Shown here in pieces: positions 40,649 through 47,770 of a stretch of 64,000 nt of DNA (the stretch's first letter is position 1; every line of letters starts with the position of its first letter). The DNA is taken from the NCBI RefSeq assembly GCF_008728195.1, contig NZ_CP031598.1, positions 4,464,001 to 4,528,000 on the forward strand, in the 5' to 3' direction. A program made the translations under genes and the position numbers. The notes under the pieces are model-generated. The model was not told the origin of the DNA, did no database searches, and saw nothing but the letters and a program-made list of their open reading frames with translations. This stretch comes from Roseovarius indicus (lineage in GTDB: Bacteria > Pseudomonadota > Alphaproteobacteria > Rhodobacterales > Rhodobacteraceae).

Positions 40649-40823
40649 CACCAAGCCGGGCAGCGTCCGACCGCGGGTGGGCGCACCAACGCCAGAGTTG
40701 GTTGATTTATCGCGCAGCCCACATCCGACGATGGCTCTGCATGGCTCCGTCGCAAAAGCGCCCGCCCGGGGGGCGGTCGGGCGCTGCCCGGCGGCGAGCC
40801 CTTGGCTCGCCTTGATTCCGGGC
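40649..40823 (+). repeat. Dispersed GC-rich intergenic repeat, copy A
   Basis: This 175-bp stretch starts with CACCAAGCCGGG and ends with TTGATTCCGGGCT. It contains a strong hairpin core (AAAAGCGCCCGCCC...GGGCGCTGCCCGGCGG). It aligns over its whole length with copy B at 51501-51670, including the order start motif, TTTATC segment, AAAAGCGCC stem, GCCCGGCGG, CCTTGA and TCCGGG. No reading frame is shared. It looks like a degenerate, non-coding dispersed repeat; I do not see a transposase. Confidence 0.7.
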
Positions 40824-40874
40824 TTTGAGAATCCTCTCCGCACCAGCGCCAGCACCACGCAATTGCATCGCATC

Positions 40875-40898
40875 ATGTGTTGCACTATGTGTAGCACA
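40875..40898. promoter_or_regulatory. Candidate operator of the ccdAB operon (12-bp direct repeat)
   Basis: ATGTGTTGCACT is followed immediately by ATGTGTAGCACA, ten of twelve positions identical, 32 bp upstream of the ccdA ATG. A related GTGCACAC follows at about 40910. Ribbon-helix-helix antitoxins such as CcdA repress by binding short repeated half-sites, so this is the natural place for autoregulation. Confidence 0.5.
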
Positions 40899-40930
40899 AT
40901 ACCCTGCAGTGCACACACCCTGAGGACCCT

Positions 40931-41176
40931 ATGCCTTCTCCCCTGAACATCCGCGATATCGGCCAGGATCGGAAAGCCGCCCTCGAAGCCGAAGCCAAGG
41001 AAAAGGGCACCTCCATCTCGAACCTCGTCCGCGACTGGATCGACGCGGGCATCGCCAAGGCCCGCGCCGATCGCGAGCGCGCCGCATGGATCGCCTCCGC
41101 CCGCCAAGGCATTGCCGACGAAGCCCGCCACCTCGACGAAAACGGTCCCACCCTCGCGCGGTTCAGGAAGCTCTAG
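40931..41176 (+). CDS. ccdA: CcdA-like antitoxin
   Basis: An 81-residue protein. The N-terminal 50 residues (DRKAALEAEAKEKGTSISNLVRDWIDAGIA) are a ribbon-helix-helix DNA-binding fold; the C-terminal 30 (ARQGIADEARHLDENGPTLARFRKL) match the flexible CcdA tail that wraps around the toxin, with the same G-x-x-x-x-A and ENG pattern as F-plasmid CcdA. It neutralises CcdB and should repress its own operon together with it. A TGAGGA lies 4 nt before the ATG. The toxin gene starts 11 bp after its stop. Confidence 0.85.
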   Translation: MPSPLNIRDIGQDRKAALEAEAKEKGTSISNLVRDWIDAGIAKARADRERAAWIASARQGIADEARHLDENGPTLARFRKL

Positions 41177-41187
41177 CCAGGCACGCG

Positions 41188-41487
41188 ATGACACAGGCAA
41201 CGATCCATCGCCTGCACGGTGGCGGCGAGCTTGTCTGCCGCATTCAGACCGACCTCGGCATCGAAACGCCCTACATCCTCTGCGCCCCGATCCTCCCGCG
41301 CTCGGACTGGGGCGCCTTGGTGCCGAAACTGCACATTCCCTTCCACCTCGACGACAGACCGCACGTCATCCTGATGTCGCAGATGGTCGCCCTACCCGCG
41401 GCCCAGATCGGCCCGGCCATCGGCGATGCATCGGCCTGCCGCGACGACATCGTCGCCGCCGTCGACCTTCTGGTCTCCGGTTTTTAG
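41188..41487 (+). CDS. ccdB: CcdB-like toxin (DNA gyrase poison)
   Basis: The 99-residue protein has the length and landmarks of CcdB (101 residues in F plasmid). VCRIQTDLGIETPYILCAPILP corresponds to the N-terminal beta-strand region, LHIPFHLDDRPHVILMSQMVALPAAQIG to the central sheet, and the C-terminal helix is DDIVAAVDLLVSGF, where F CcdB ends in INLMFWGI. CcdB binds the GyrA subunit and traps cleaved DNA-gyrase complexes; the gyrase-contacting residues are the last three, here SGF instead of WGI, so activity on gyrase is not assured. The partner antitoxin lies directly upstream. Confidence 0.85.
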   Translation: MTQATIHRLHGGGELVCRIQTDLGIETPYILCAPILPRSDWGALVPKLHIPFHLDDRPHVILMSQMVALPAAQIGPAIGDASACRDDIVAAVDLLVSGF

Positions 41488-41524
41488 AGAAAGCCATCCC
41501 CCAAAAACCTCCCCCTAGACAAAC

Positions 41525-41554
41525 CTGTCCAATCATGCTCTCACCATTGGACAG
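41525..41554. promoter_or_regulatory. Palindromic operator candidate upstream of the methylamine operon
   Basis: CTGTCCAAT (41525-41533) and ATTGGACAG (41546-41554) form a perfect 9-bp inverted repeat with a 12-bp spacer. It is 61 bp upstream of the first gene of the operon, and a TATAGA at 41560-41565 just after it could be the -10 element. The operon encodes a TetR-family regulator, and a palindrome of this size is a fitting binding site. Confidence 0.6.
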
Positions 41555-41615
41555 AACTGTATAGAACCCCTCCGCGAGTCGCTGCACCGCGGCGGAGCAG
41601 CACAGGGAGCGTGCC

Positions 41616-44024
41616 ATGAAATCTCACTACCGCGTCGTTGTCATCGGCGGGGGCGTCGTCGGCGCCTCCGTGCTCTACCACCTTGCGAAAGAAGGCTGGT
41701 CCGATGTCTGCCTGATCGAACGCTCCGTCCTCACCGCCGGGTCAAGCTGGCACGCCGCCGGCGGCTTCCACGCCCTCAACGCCGACCCCAACATCGCCGG
41801 CCTCCAGGCCTACACCATCGACCTCCTCTCCGAGATCGAGAAGGAATCCGGCCAGTCCGTCGGCATGCACATGACCGGCGGCATGACACTGGCGGGCACC
41901 CCCGACCGCTGGGAATGGCTGCAATCGGCCTACCGCACCTTCCAGTCGATCGGCATCGAAGACGTGCACCTCATCACCCCGGAAGAAGCCGGCGAGCTCT
42001 GCCCGATCATGTCCACCCACGGCATCCTCGGCGGCATGTGGGCCGAGCGCGAGGGCTATATCGACACCACCGGCACCGTCCACGCCTATGCGGGCGCCGC
42101 CAAGAAACGCGGCGCGCAGGTGATCGAGCACAACCGCGTCCTCGAACTGAACCAGACCGCCGAGGGCTGGGAGGTCGTCACCGAAAAAGGCACCATCACC
42201 TGCGAACACGTGGTCAACGCCGCCGGTCTCTGGGCCAAGCAGGTCGGCCGCATGGCCGGCATCGAACTCCCCGTCTCGCCGCTCAACCACCACTACCTCA
42301 TCACCGACACCATCCCCGAGATCGCGGCGCTGGACAAGGAAATGCCCCTCGTCGTCGACCTCGAAGGCTTCACCTACATGCGGCAGGATCAGAAGGGCCT
42401 GCTCCTTGGCATCTACGAGATCGACCACCAGCACTGGATGATGGACGGCGCCCCGTGGGAATACGGCTTCGAGCTGCAACAGGAAGACCCCGACCGCATC
42501 GAGAACGAGCTGACGTTGGGCTTCCAACGCTACCCCGTCCTGCAGGAGGCCGGCATCAAGTCCTGGGTCAACGGCGCCTTCACCTTCTCGCCCGACGGCA
42601 ACCCCCTCGTCGGGCCCGTCCGCGGCAAGCCCGGCTACTGGTGCGCCTGCGCCGTCATGGCGGGCTTCCTCCAAGGCGGCGGCGTCGGCAAGTCGCTGGC
42701 GGAATGGATCGTCCACGGCGAGCCGGAAGCGGATGTCTTCGGCATGGATGTCGCCCGCTACGGCGATTTCGCCGAGAACAAGGAATTCATCCGCCAGACC
42801 ACGGGCCAGTTCTACACCCGCCGCTTCGTGATGACCTATCCCAACGAACAGCTCCCCGCCGGCCGGCCCCTGAAAATGGCCCCCGCCTATTCCGACATGA
42901 CAGCCGCCGGCGCCCGCTGGGGCGCAAGCTGGGGGCTGGAACTCCCCCTCTACTTCGCCCCGTCCGAGGATTTCGAGGAAAAACCCACCCTCAAACGCTC
43001 CAATGCCTTCCCCCTCGTCGCCGAGGAATGCAAGGCCGTGCGCGAAACCGCCGGCCTCCTCGACATCTCCGGCTTCTCCCGGTTCGAGGTCACGGGCCCC
43101 GGCGCCGAGGCGTGGCTCGACCACCTCCTCGCCTCCAAACTCCCCGCCCCGGGCCGCGCCAAACTCGCCCCCATGCTGGCCCCCGATGGCCGCCTCAAGG
43201 GTGACCTCACCGTCTTCAACTGGGGCGACGGCACGTGGTGGATCATGGGCTCCTATTACCTGCGCGAATGGCACATGCGCTGGTTCCACGACCACATGGG
43301 CGACGGCGTCACCGTCCGCGATATCTCCGACGCCACCGTGGGCTTCGGCGTCTCCGGTCCCAACGCCCGCAAGATTGTCGAGAAACTCACCGACGGGCCC
43401 ATCGCCGAGCTGCCCTTCATGGGCTGCGGCACCTTCGATATCGGCCTTTACCGCTGCAAGGTCGGCCGCCTCTCCGTCGCCGGGGAACTCGGCTACGAGA
43501 TCCACTGTTCCGCCGCCGAACATATCGGCCTCCGCCGCATCCTCCTCGAAGCCGGCGCCGATCTCGGCCTCCGCGAAGTGGGCTTCAACGCCCTCCTCAG
43601 CCTGCGCCTCGAAAAATCCTTCGGCATCTGGAGCGCCGAATTCACCCAGGGCTACACCCCCGCCCAGACCGGCATGGACCGCTGGATCGCCTGGGACAAA
43701 CCCGACTTCATCGGCAAGGAAGCGGCCCAGGCCGAGCGCGACAGCGGCGGCCCCTCCACCCACATCGTCACCATCGAAATCGACGCTGCCGACGCCGACG
43801 CCTCCGGCTTCGAACCCGTCTGGCAGAACGGCAAACGCGTGGGCTTCGTCACCTCCGGCGGCTACGGCCACACCACCGGCAAATCCCTCGCCATGGCCAT
43901 GCTCGACCAATCGGCCACAACCGAAGGCACCCAACTCACCGTCCACATCGTCGGCGCCGAACGCCCGGCAAAAGTCATCGCCCCCTCCCCCTACGACCCC
44001 TCCGGCAAAGCCATGAGGGCCTAG
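41616..44024 (+). CDS. FAD- and folate-dependent dimethylglycine/sarcosine dehydrogenase-like protein
   Basis: The 802-residue protein begins with a Rossmann motif VVVIGGGVVGASVLYHLAKEG and GSSWHAAGG; His46 sits where mammalian DMGDH and SARDH attach FAD covalently. Residues about 1-380 are the DAO-type oxidase; 420-800 form a GcvT/aminomethyltransferase-like domain (SRFEVTGPGAEAWLDHLL, LSVAGELGYEIH) that binds tetrahydrofolate and takes up the formaldehyde unit. It likely demethylates an N-methylated glycine such as dimethylglycine. An AGGGAG precedes the ATG. It is the first gene of the operon with mttB-like, TetR and soxBDAG genes, and abuts the MttB gene with no gap. Confidence 0.85.
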   Translation: MKSHYRVVVIGGGVVGASVLYHLAKEGWSDVCLIERSVLTAGSSWHAAGGFHALNADPNIAGLQAYTIDLLSEIEKESGQSVGMHMTGGMTLAGTPDRWEWLQSAYRTFQSIGIEDVHLITPEEAGELCPIMSTHGILGGMWAEREGYIDTTGTVHAYAGAAKKRGAQVIEHNRVLELNQTAEGWEVVTEKGTITCEHVVNAAGLWAKQVGRMAGIELPVSPLNHHYLITDTIPEIAALDKEMPLVVDLEGFTYMRQDQKGLLLGIYEIDHQHWMMDGAPWEYGFELQQEDPDRIENELTLGFQRYPVLQEAGIKSWVNGAFTFSPDGNPLVGPVRGKPGYWCACAVMAGFLQGGGVGKSLAEWIVHGEPEADVFGMDVARYGDFAENKEFIRQTTGQFYTRRFVMTYPNEQLPAGRPLKMAPAYSDMTAAGARWGASWGLELPLYFAPSEDFEEKPTLKRSNAFPLVAEECKAVRETAGLLDISGFSRFEVTGPGAEAWLDHLLASKLPAPGRAKLAPMLAPDGRLKGDLTVFNWGDGTWWIMGSYYLREWHMRWFHDHMGDGVTVRDISDATVGFGVSGPNARKIVEKLTDGPIAELPFMGCGTFDIGLYRCKVGRLSVAGELGYEIHCSAAEHIGLRRILLEAGADLGLREVGFNALLSLRLEKSFGIWSAEFTQGYTPAQTGMDRWIAWDKPDFIGKEAAQAERDSGGPSTHIVTIEIDAADADASGFEPVWQNGKRVGFVTSGGYGHTTGKSLAMAMLDQSATTEGTQLTVHIVGAERPAKVIAPSPYDPSGKAMRA

Positions 44025-45569
44025 ATGGAACAGGAATCCCGAGGCCGCACCTCCCGCCGTCGCCGTTCACGCGACGGCGGCGACACCCCGCAGCGCCAGA
44101 CCAACTACCGCCAGCTCCGCAACCCCTTCCCGCAGATGCCCGTCTTCTCCGACGACCAGATCGCCGCGATGCACGACACCGCCCTGCAAATGCTCGAAGA
44201 ACTCGGCATCAAGGTCCTCCTCCCCGAGGCCCGGAAAATCTTCGCCAATGCCGGCGCCCGCGTCGACGAGAGTACCCAAATGGTCTACCTCGGCCGCGAT
44301 ATCATCGCCGAGGCCCTCTCCACCGCCCCCAGATCCATCACCGCCCGCGCCGCCACGCGCGAGCGGGACCTCCTCCTAGAACTCGGCTCCCTCACCTTCC
44401 AATGCGGCGCCGGCGCCCCCCACGCCACCGATCTCGAACGCGGCCGCCGCCCCGGCTCGGGCCGCGACTTCCGCGAATTCGTCCAGATCGTGCAGCATTT
44501 CGACGTCCTGCACCTCATGCCCCCAGTGGTCGAACCGCAGGACATCGAAACCAACATCCGCCACTACTTCACGATGGAGGCCCAGCTTACCCTCTCCGAC
44601 AAGCTGCCCTTCGTCTTCTCCCGCGGCACGCCGCAAGTCACCGAAAGCTTCGAACTCCTGCGCGACTTCCGCGGCCTCACAGACGACGACTTCCAGTCAG
44701 ACCCCCACTGCTACACCATCATCAACACCAACAGCCCCCGCGTCCTCGACACACCCATGGCCCAGGGCCTCATCGACTTCGCCAAACACCGCCAACTCTC
44801 CATCGTCACCCCCTTCACCCTGATGGGCGCCATGGCCCCCATCACCGTCGCCGGCGCCGTCACCCTCTCTCACGCCGAAGCCCTCGCCGCCATCGCGCTC
44901 ACGCAAATGACCAACCCCGGCGCGCCGGTCATGTACGGCACCTTCACCTCCAACGTCGACATGAAGTCCGGCGCCCCGGCCTTCGGCACGCCCGAACATT
45001 TCAAGGCCTCGCTCGCTGCCGGCCAGATGGCCCGCCTCCTCGGCCTGCCCTGGCGCTGCGCCGGCGGCTCGGCGGCCAACGTCAACGACGCGCAGGCCGC
45101 CAATGAAAGCCAGTTCGCCCTCTGGGGCTGCCTCATGGCCGGGGCCACCACGATCATCCACGCCGCGGGCTGGCTCGAAGGCGGGCTCACCGTCTCCTAC
45201 GAAAAGATCATCACCGACATGGAAGTCCTGCAGATGGTGGCCGAGATGTGCGCCCCCACCGCCGCAGGCCCCGACGAAATCGCCCTCGACGCCCACCGCG
45301 AAGTCATGCCGTCGGGCCACTTCTTCGGATGCGCCCACACCATGGCCCGCTATCAAACCGAATTCTACCAGCCCCTCGTCGCTGACTGGTCGAACTTCGG
45401 CTCCTGGACGGAGAACGGCAGCCGCACCGCCAGCGAACGCGCCACCGATATCTGGAAAAAGATCCTGCGCGACGACGTGCGCCCGCCGCTCGACGAGGCT
45501 AAGGTCGAGGCGATGCACCGCGACATCGCCAAACGCACCGCCGCCGGCGGCGCCCCGCCGGAGAGTTGA
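44025..45569 (+). CDS. MttB-superfamily methyltransferase (non-pyrrolysine)
   Basis: A 514-residue TIM-barrel protein of the trimethylamine methyltransferase family: residues 1-25 are basic and disordered; the core includes PFPQMPVFSDDQIAAMHDTALQMLEELGIKVL, VITPFTLMGAMAPITVAGA-like blocks (TPFTLMGAMAPITVAGA), PVMYGTFTSNVDMKSGAPAFGTPE and CLMAGATTIIHAAGWLEGGL. There is no in-frame UAG, so it lacks pyrrolysine and belongs with glycine-betaine- or other quaternary-amine-type members (MtgB-like). Characterised members methylate a corrinoid protein, but no MttC or RamA gene is in this window. Its placement between a DMG-dehydrogenase-like gene and sarcosine oxidase suggests that a methylated glycine such as betaine is the substrate. 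The start directly follows the previous stop. Confidence 0.85.
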   Translation: MEQESRGRTSRRRRSRDGGDTPQRQTNYRQLRNPFPQMPVFSDDQIAAMHDTALQMLEELGIKVLLPEARKIFANAGARVDESTQMVYLGRDIIAEALSTAPRSITARAATRERDLLLELGSLTFQCGAGAPHATDLERGRRPGSGRDFREFVQIVQHFDVLHLMPPVVEPQDIETNIRHYFTMEAQLTLSDKLPFVFSRGTPQVTESFELLRDFRGLTDDDFQSDPHCYTIINTNSPRVLDTPMAQGLIDFAKHRQLSIVTPFTLMGAMAPITVAGAVTLSHAEALAAIALTQMTNPGAPVMYGTFTSNVDMKSGAPAFGTPEHFKASLAAGQMARLLGLPWRCAGGSAANVNDAQAANESQFALWGCLMAGATTIIHAAGWLEGGLTVSYEKIITDMEVLQMVAEMCAPTAAGPDEIALDAHREVMPSGHFFGCAHTMARYQTEFYQPLVADWSNFGSWTENGSRTASERATDIWKKILRDDVRPPLDEAKVEAMHRDIAKRTAAGGAPPES

Positions 45570-46244
45570 ATGAGCAAGCGAGAGCACCCGATCCTGCACC
45601 GCGACGACCCCGCCAAGGAACCGCTCGTCGGCCATATCAAGGTCACCCGTGACGACTGGCTCAACGTCGCCCGCGACGTGCTGGTCAGCGACGGCGTGGC
45701 CGAGGTCAAGGTCCTGGCCCTCGGCCAGCGGCTCGACGTCTCCCGCTCCAGCTTCTACTGGTATTTCAAAAGCCGCAAACACCTGCTCGAGGCGCTGCTC
45801 GACGACTGGGAAGCCCGCAACACCCGCACCATCGTCGCCCAGTGCGAACTTCCCGCGGATACGATCGGCGAGGCCGTCGGCAACTTCTTCAAATGCTTCC
45901 TCAACCCCGACCTCTTCGACCGCGGGCTCGACTTCGCCGTGCGCGAATGGTCCCGCCGCGACGGCGCCGTCCGCCAGCGCATCGACCAGGCCGACCGGGA
46001 ACGCCTTGCCGCCGTCACCCAGATGTTCGAACGCCACGGCTTCACCCCCTACGAGGCCGACGTCCGCGCCCGCATCCTCTATTACATGCAGCTGGGCTAC
46101 CACGCCCTCGACGTGCGCGAACCGATGCAGGCCCGCTGCGACCGGCTGGCGGGCTACCTCAAGGGCTTCACCGGGCAGGAGGCCTCCGACGAGGTGCTCG
46201 CGACCATGATCGCCTACGCCAAGGAACAGGACGGCAAACAGTGA
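45570..46244 (+). CDS. TetR/AcrR-family regulator
   Basis: In 224 residues, the N-terminal helix-turn-helix is VKVLALGQRLDVSRSSFYWYFKSRKHLLEALL, the canonical TetR third-helix signature. The remainder is all-helical and should bind a ligand. It sits inside the operon between mttB and soxB, abutting the former and overlapping the latter by GTGA, so it is co-expressed and probably autoregulates. The palindrome at 41525 is its most likely operator, and a methylated amine or a pathway intermediate its likely effector. Confidence 0.88.
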   Translation: MSKREHPILHRDDPAKEPLVGHIKVTRDDWLNVARDVLVSDGVAEVKVLALGQRLDVSRSSFYWYFKSRKHLLEALLDDWEARNTRTIVAQCELPADTIGEAVGNFFKCFLNPDLFDRGLDFAVREWSRRDGAVRQRIDQADRERLAAVTQMFERHGFTPYEADVRARILYYMQLGYHALDVREPMQARCDRLAGYLKGFTGQEASDEVLATMIAYAKEQDGKQ

Positions 46245-47491
46245 CCCGCTACTCCGCCTTCACCCTCTTCCGCGAAGGTCTGCGCGGCCACAAGGGCTGG
46301 TCAAAAGCGTGGCGCTCTCCCGAACCCAAACCCGAATACGACGCCATCGTCATCGGCGGCGGCGGGCATGGGTTGGCCACCGCCTATTACCTCGCGAAGA
46401 ACCACAAGATCACCAACGTGGCCGTGCTCGAAAAAGGCTGGCTCGGCGGCGGCAACACCGGCCGCAACACCACCGTGATCCGCTCGAACTACTTCTACCC
46501 CGAAAGCGCGGCGCTCTACGATTTCGGCGTGAAGCTCTACGAGGGGCTCTCGCGCGACCTCAACTACAACATCATGTTCTCGCAACGCGGCATGATCGTC
46601 ACCGCCCATTCCGAACACGACATGGAAATGGCCGCCCGCCAGACCAACGCCATGCGCCTCAATGGCGTCGATGCCGAACTGCTCGACCGCGACCAGGTGC
46701 TCAAGCGCATCCCGCTGGCCAACACCCGCCCCGACTGCCGCCACCCGATCCACGGCGGCGTTCTCCAGCCCCGCGCCGGCACCGGGCGCCACGACGCGGT
46801 CGCCTGGGGCCTCGCCCGTGCCGCCGACGCAAGCGGCGTCGACATCATCCAGAACTGCGAGGTGCAGGGCTTCATCACCGAGGCCGGCCGCTGCGTCGGC
46901 GTCGAAACCTCCCGCGGCCCGATCCGCGCGGGCGTGATCGGCGCCGCCACCGCCGGCCACTCCTCCGTCATCGCCCAGATGGCGGGCCTCCAGCTCCCCA
47001 TCAACAGCTACGCGCTTCAGGCCTTCGTCTCCGAACCCCTCAAACCGGTGATGGACACCGTCTGGCTCGCCCCGCCCTTCGGCACCTATTTCAGCCAGTC
47101 CGACAAGGGCGGCCTCGTCATCGGCGGCGGGCTCGACCGCGTCCCCTCCTACGGCCAGCGCGGCAACCTGCCCATGCAGGAAACCGTGCTCGCGGGCCTC
47201 GCCGAAATGGTCCCGGCGCTCGCCAAGGTCAAACTCCTGCGCCACTGGGCCGGCATCGTCGACGTCACCCCCGACAGCTCGCCCATCATCGGTCCCTCCG
47301 GCCTCGACGGGCTCTACCTCAACTGCGGCTGGGGCACTGGCGGCTTCAAATCCATCCCCGTCGGCGGCTGGCTCCTCGCCCACCTCATGGCCACCGGCCG
47401 GCACGACCCCCTCAGCCAGCCCTTCGACCTCACCCGCTTCCCCACGGGCCGCCTCATCGACGAAGGCGCCGCCTCGGGCATCGCGCATTAG
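46241..47491 (+). CDS. soxB: Sarcosine oxidase subunit beta
   Basis: The GTG start at 46241 overlaps the TetR stop as GTGA. The 416-residue protein begins RYSAFTLFREGLRGHKGWSKAWRSPEPK, the hallmark leader of heterotetrameric sarcosine oxidase beta, and then YDAIVIGGGGHGLATAYYLAKNH, the FAD-binding motif, with GWLGGGNTGRNTTVIRSNYF. The C-terminal WAGIVDVTPDSSPIIGPS and NCGWGTGGFKSIPVGG complete the flavin site. It holds the FAD and FMN and oxidises sarcosine to glycine. It works with SoxD, SoxA and SoxG encoded directly downstream. Confidence 0.95.
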   Translation: MTRYSAFTLFREGLRGHKGWSKAWRSPEPKPEYDAIVIGGGGHGLATAYYLAKNHKITNVAVLEKGWLGGGNTGRNTTVIRSNYFYPESAALYDFGVKLYEGLSRDLNYNIMFSQRGMIVTAHSEHDMEMAARQTNAMRLNGVDAELLDRDQVLKRIPLANTRPDCRHPIHGGVLQPRAGTGRHDAVAWGLARAADASGVDIIQNCEVQGFITEAGRCVGVETSRGPIRAGVIGAATAGHSSVIAQMAGLQLPINSYALQAFVSEPLKPVMDTVWLAPPFGTYFSQSDKGGLVIGGGLDRVPSYGQRGNLPMQETVLAGLAEMVPALAKVKLLRHWAGIVDVTPDSSPIIGPSGLDGLYLNCGWGTGGFKSIPVGGWLLAHLMATGRHDPLSQPFDLTRFPTGRLIDEGAASGIAH

Positions 47492-47503
47492 GAAGGCCAC
47501 CCC

Positions 47504-47770
47504 ATGCAGATCTTCACCTGCCCCTTCTGCGGCCCCCGCGACGAGCGTGAATTCCACTTCGCCGCCGAGGCCGGCAAGACCCGCCCCGACACGACCCAAC
47601 AGATCGACGCAGAAACCTGGGCCACCTACCTCCACGCCCAGCGCAACGACAAGGGCCGCACAAGCGAAGTCTGGATGCACCTCCCCTGCAGCGAACTCTT
47701 CCTCATGGAACGCGACAGCACCACCATGGAGGTCTTCTCCTCCCAACCCCTCCGGAAAGAGCCGCAATGA
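47504..47770 (+). CDS. soxD: Sarcosine oxidase subunit delta
   Basis: An 88-residue subunit with MQIFTCPFCGPRDEREFHFA at the N-terminus. CPFCG, plus the later HLPCSELF, provide the cysteines that bind Zn in the heterotetramer. It starts 12 bp after soxB and overlaps soxA by ATGA. It has a structural role in the complex. Confidence 0.93.
   Translation: MQIFTCPFCGPRDEREFHFAAEAGKTRPDTTQQIDAETWATYLHAQRNDKGRTSEVWMHLPCSELFLMERDSTTMEVFSSQPLRKEPQ

Noticed and set aside
44025..45569. Possible pyrrolysine codon in the MttB-like gene
   Set aside because: The only UAG near it is the stop codon of the preceding gene; the frame is open to a TGA with no in-frame UAG.
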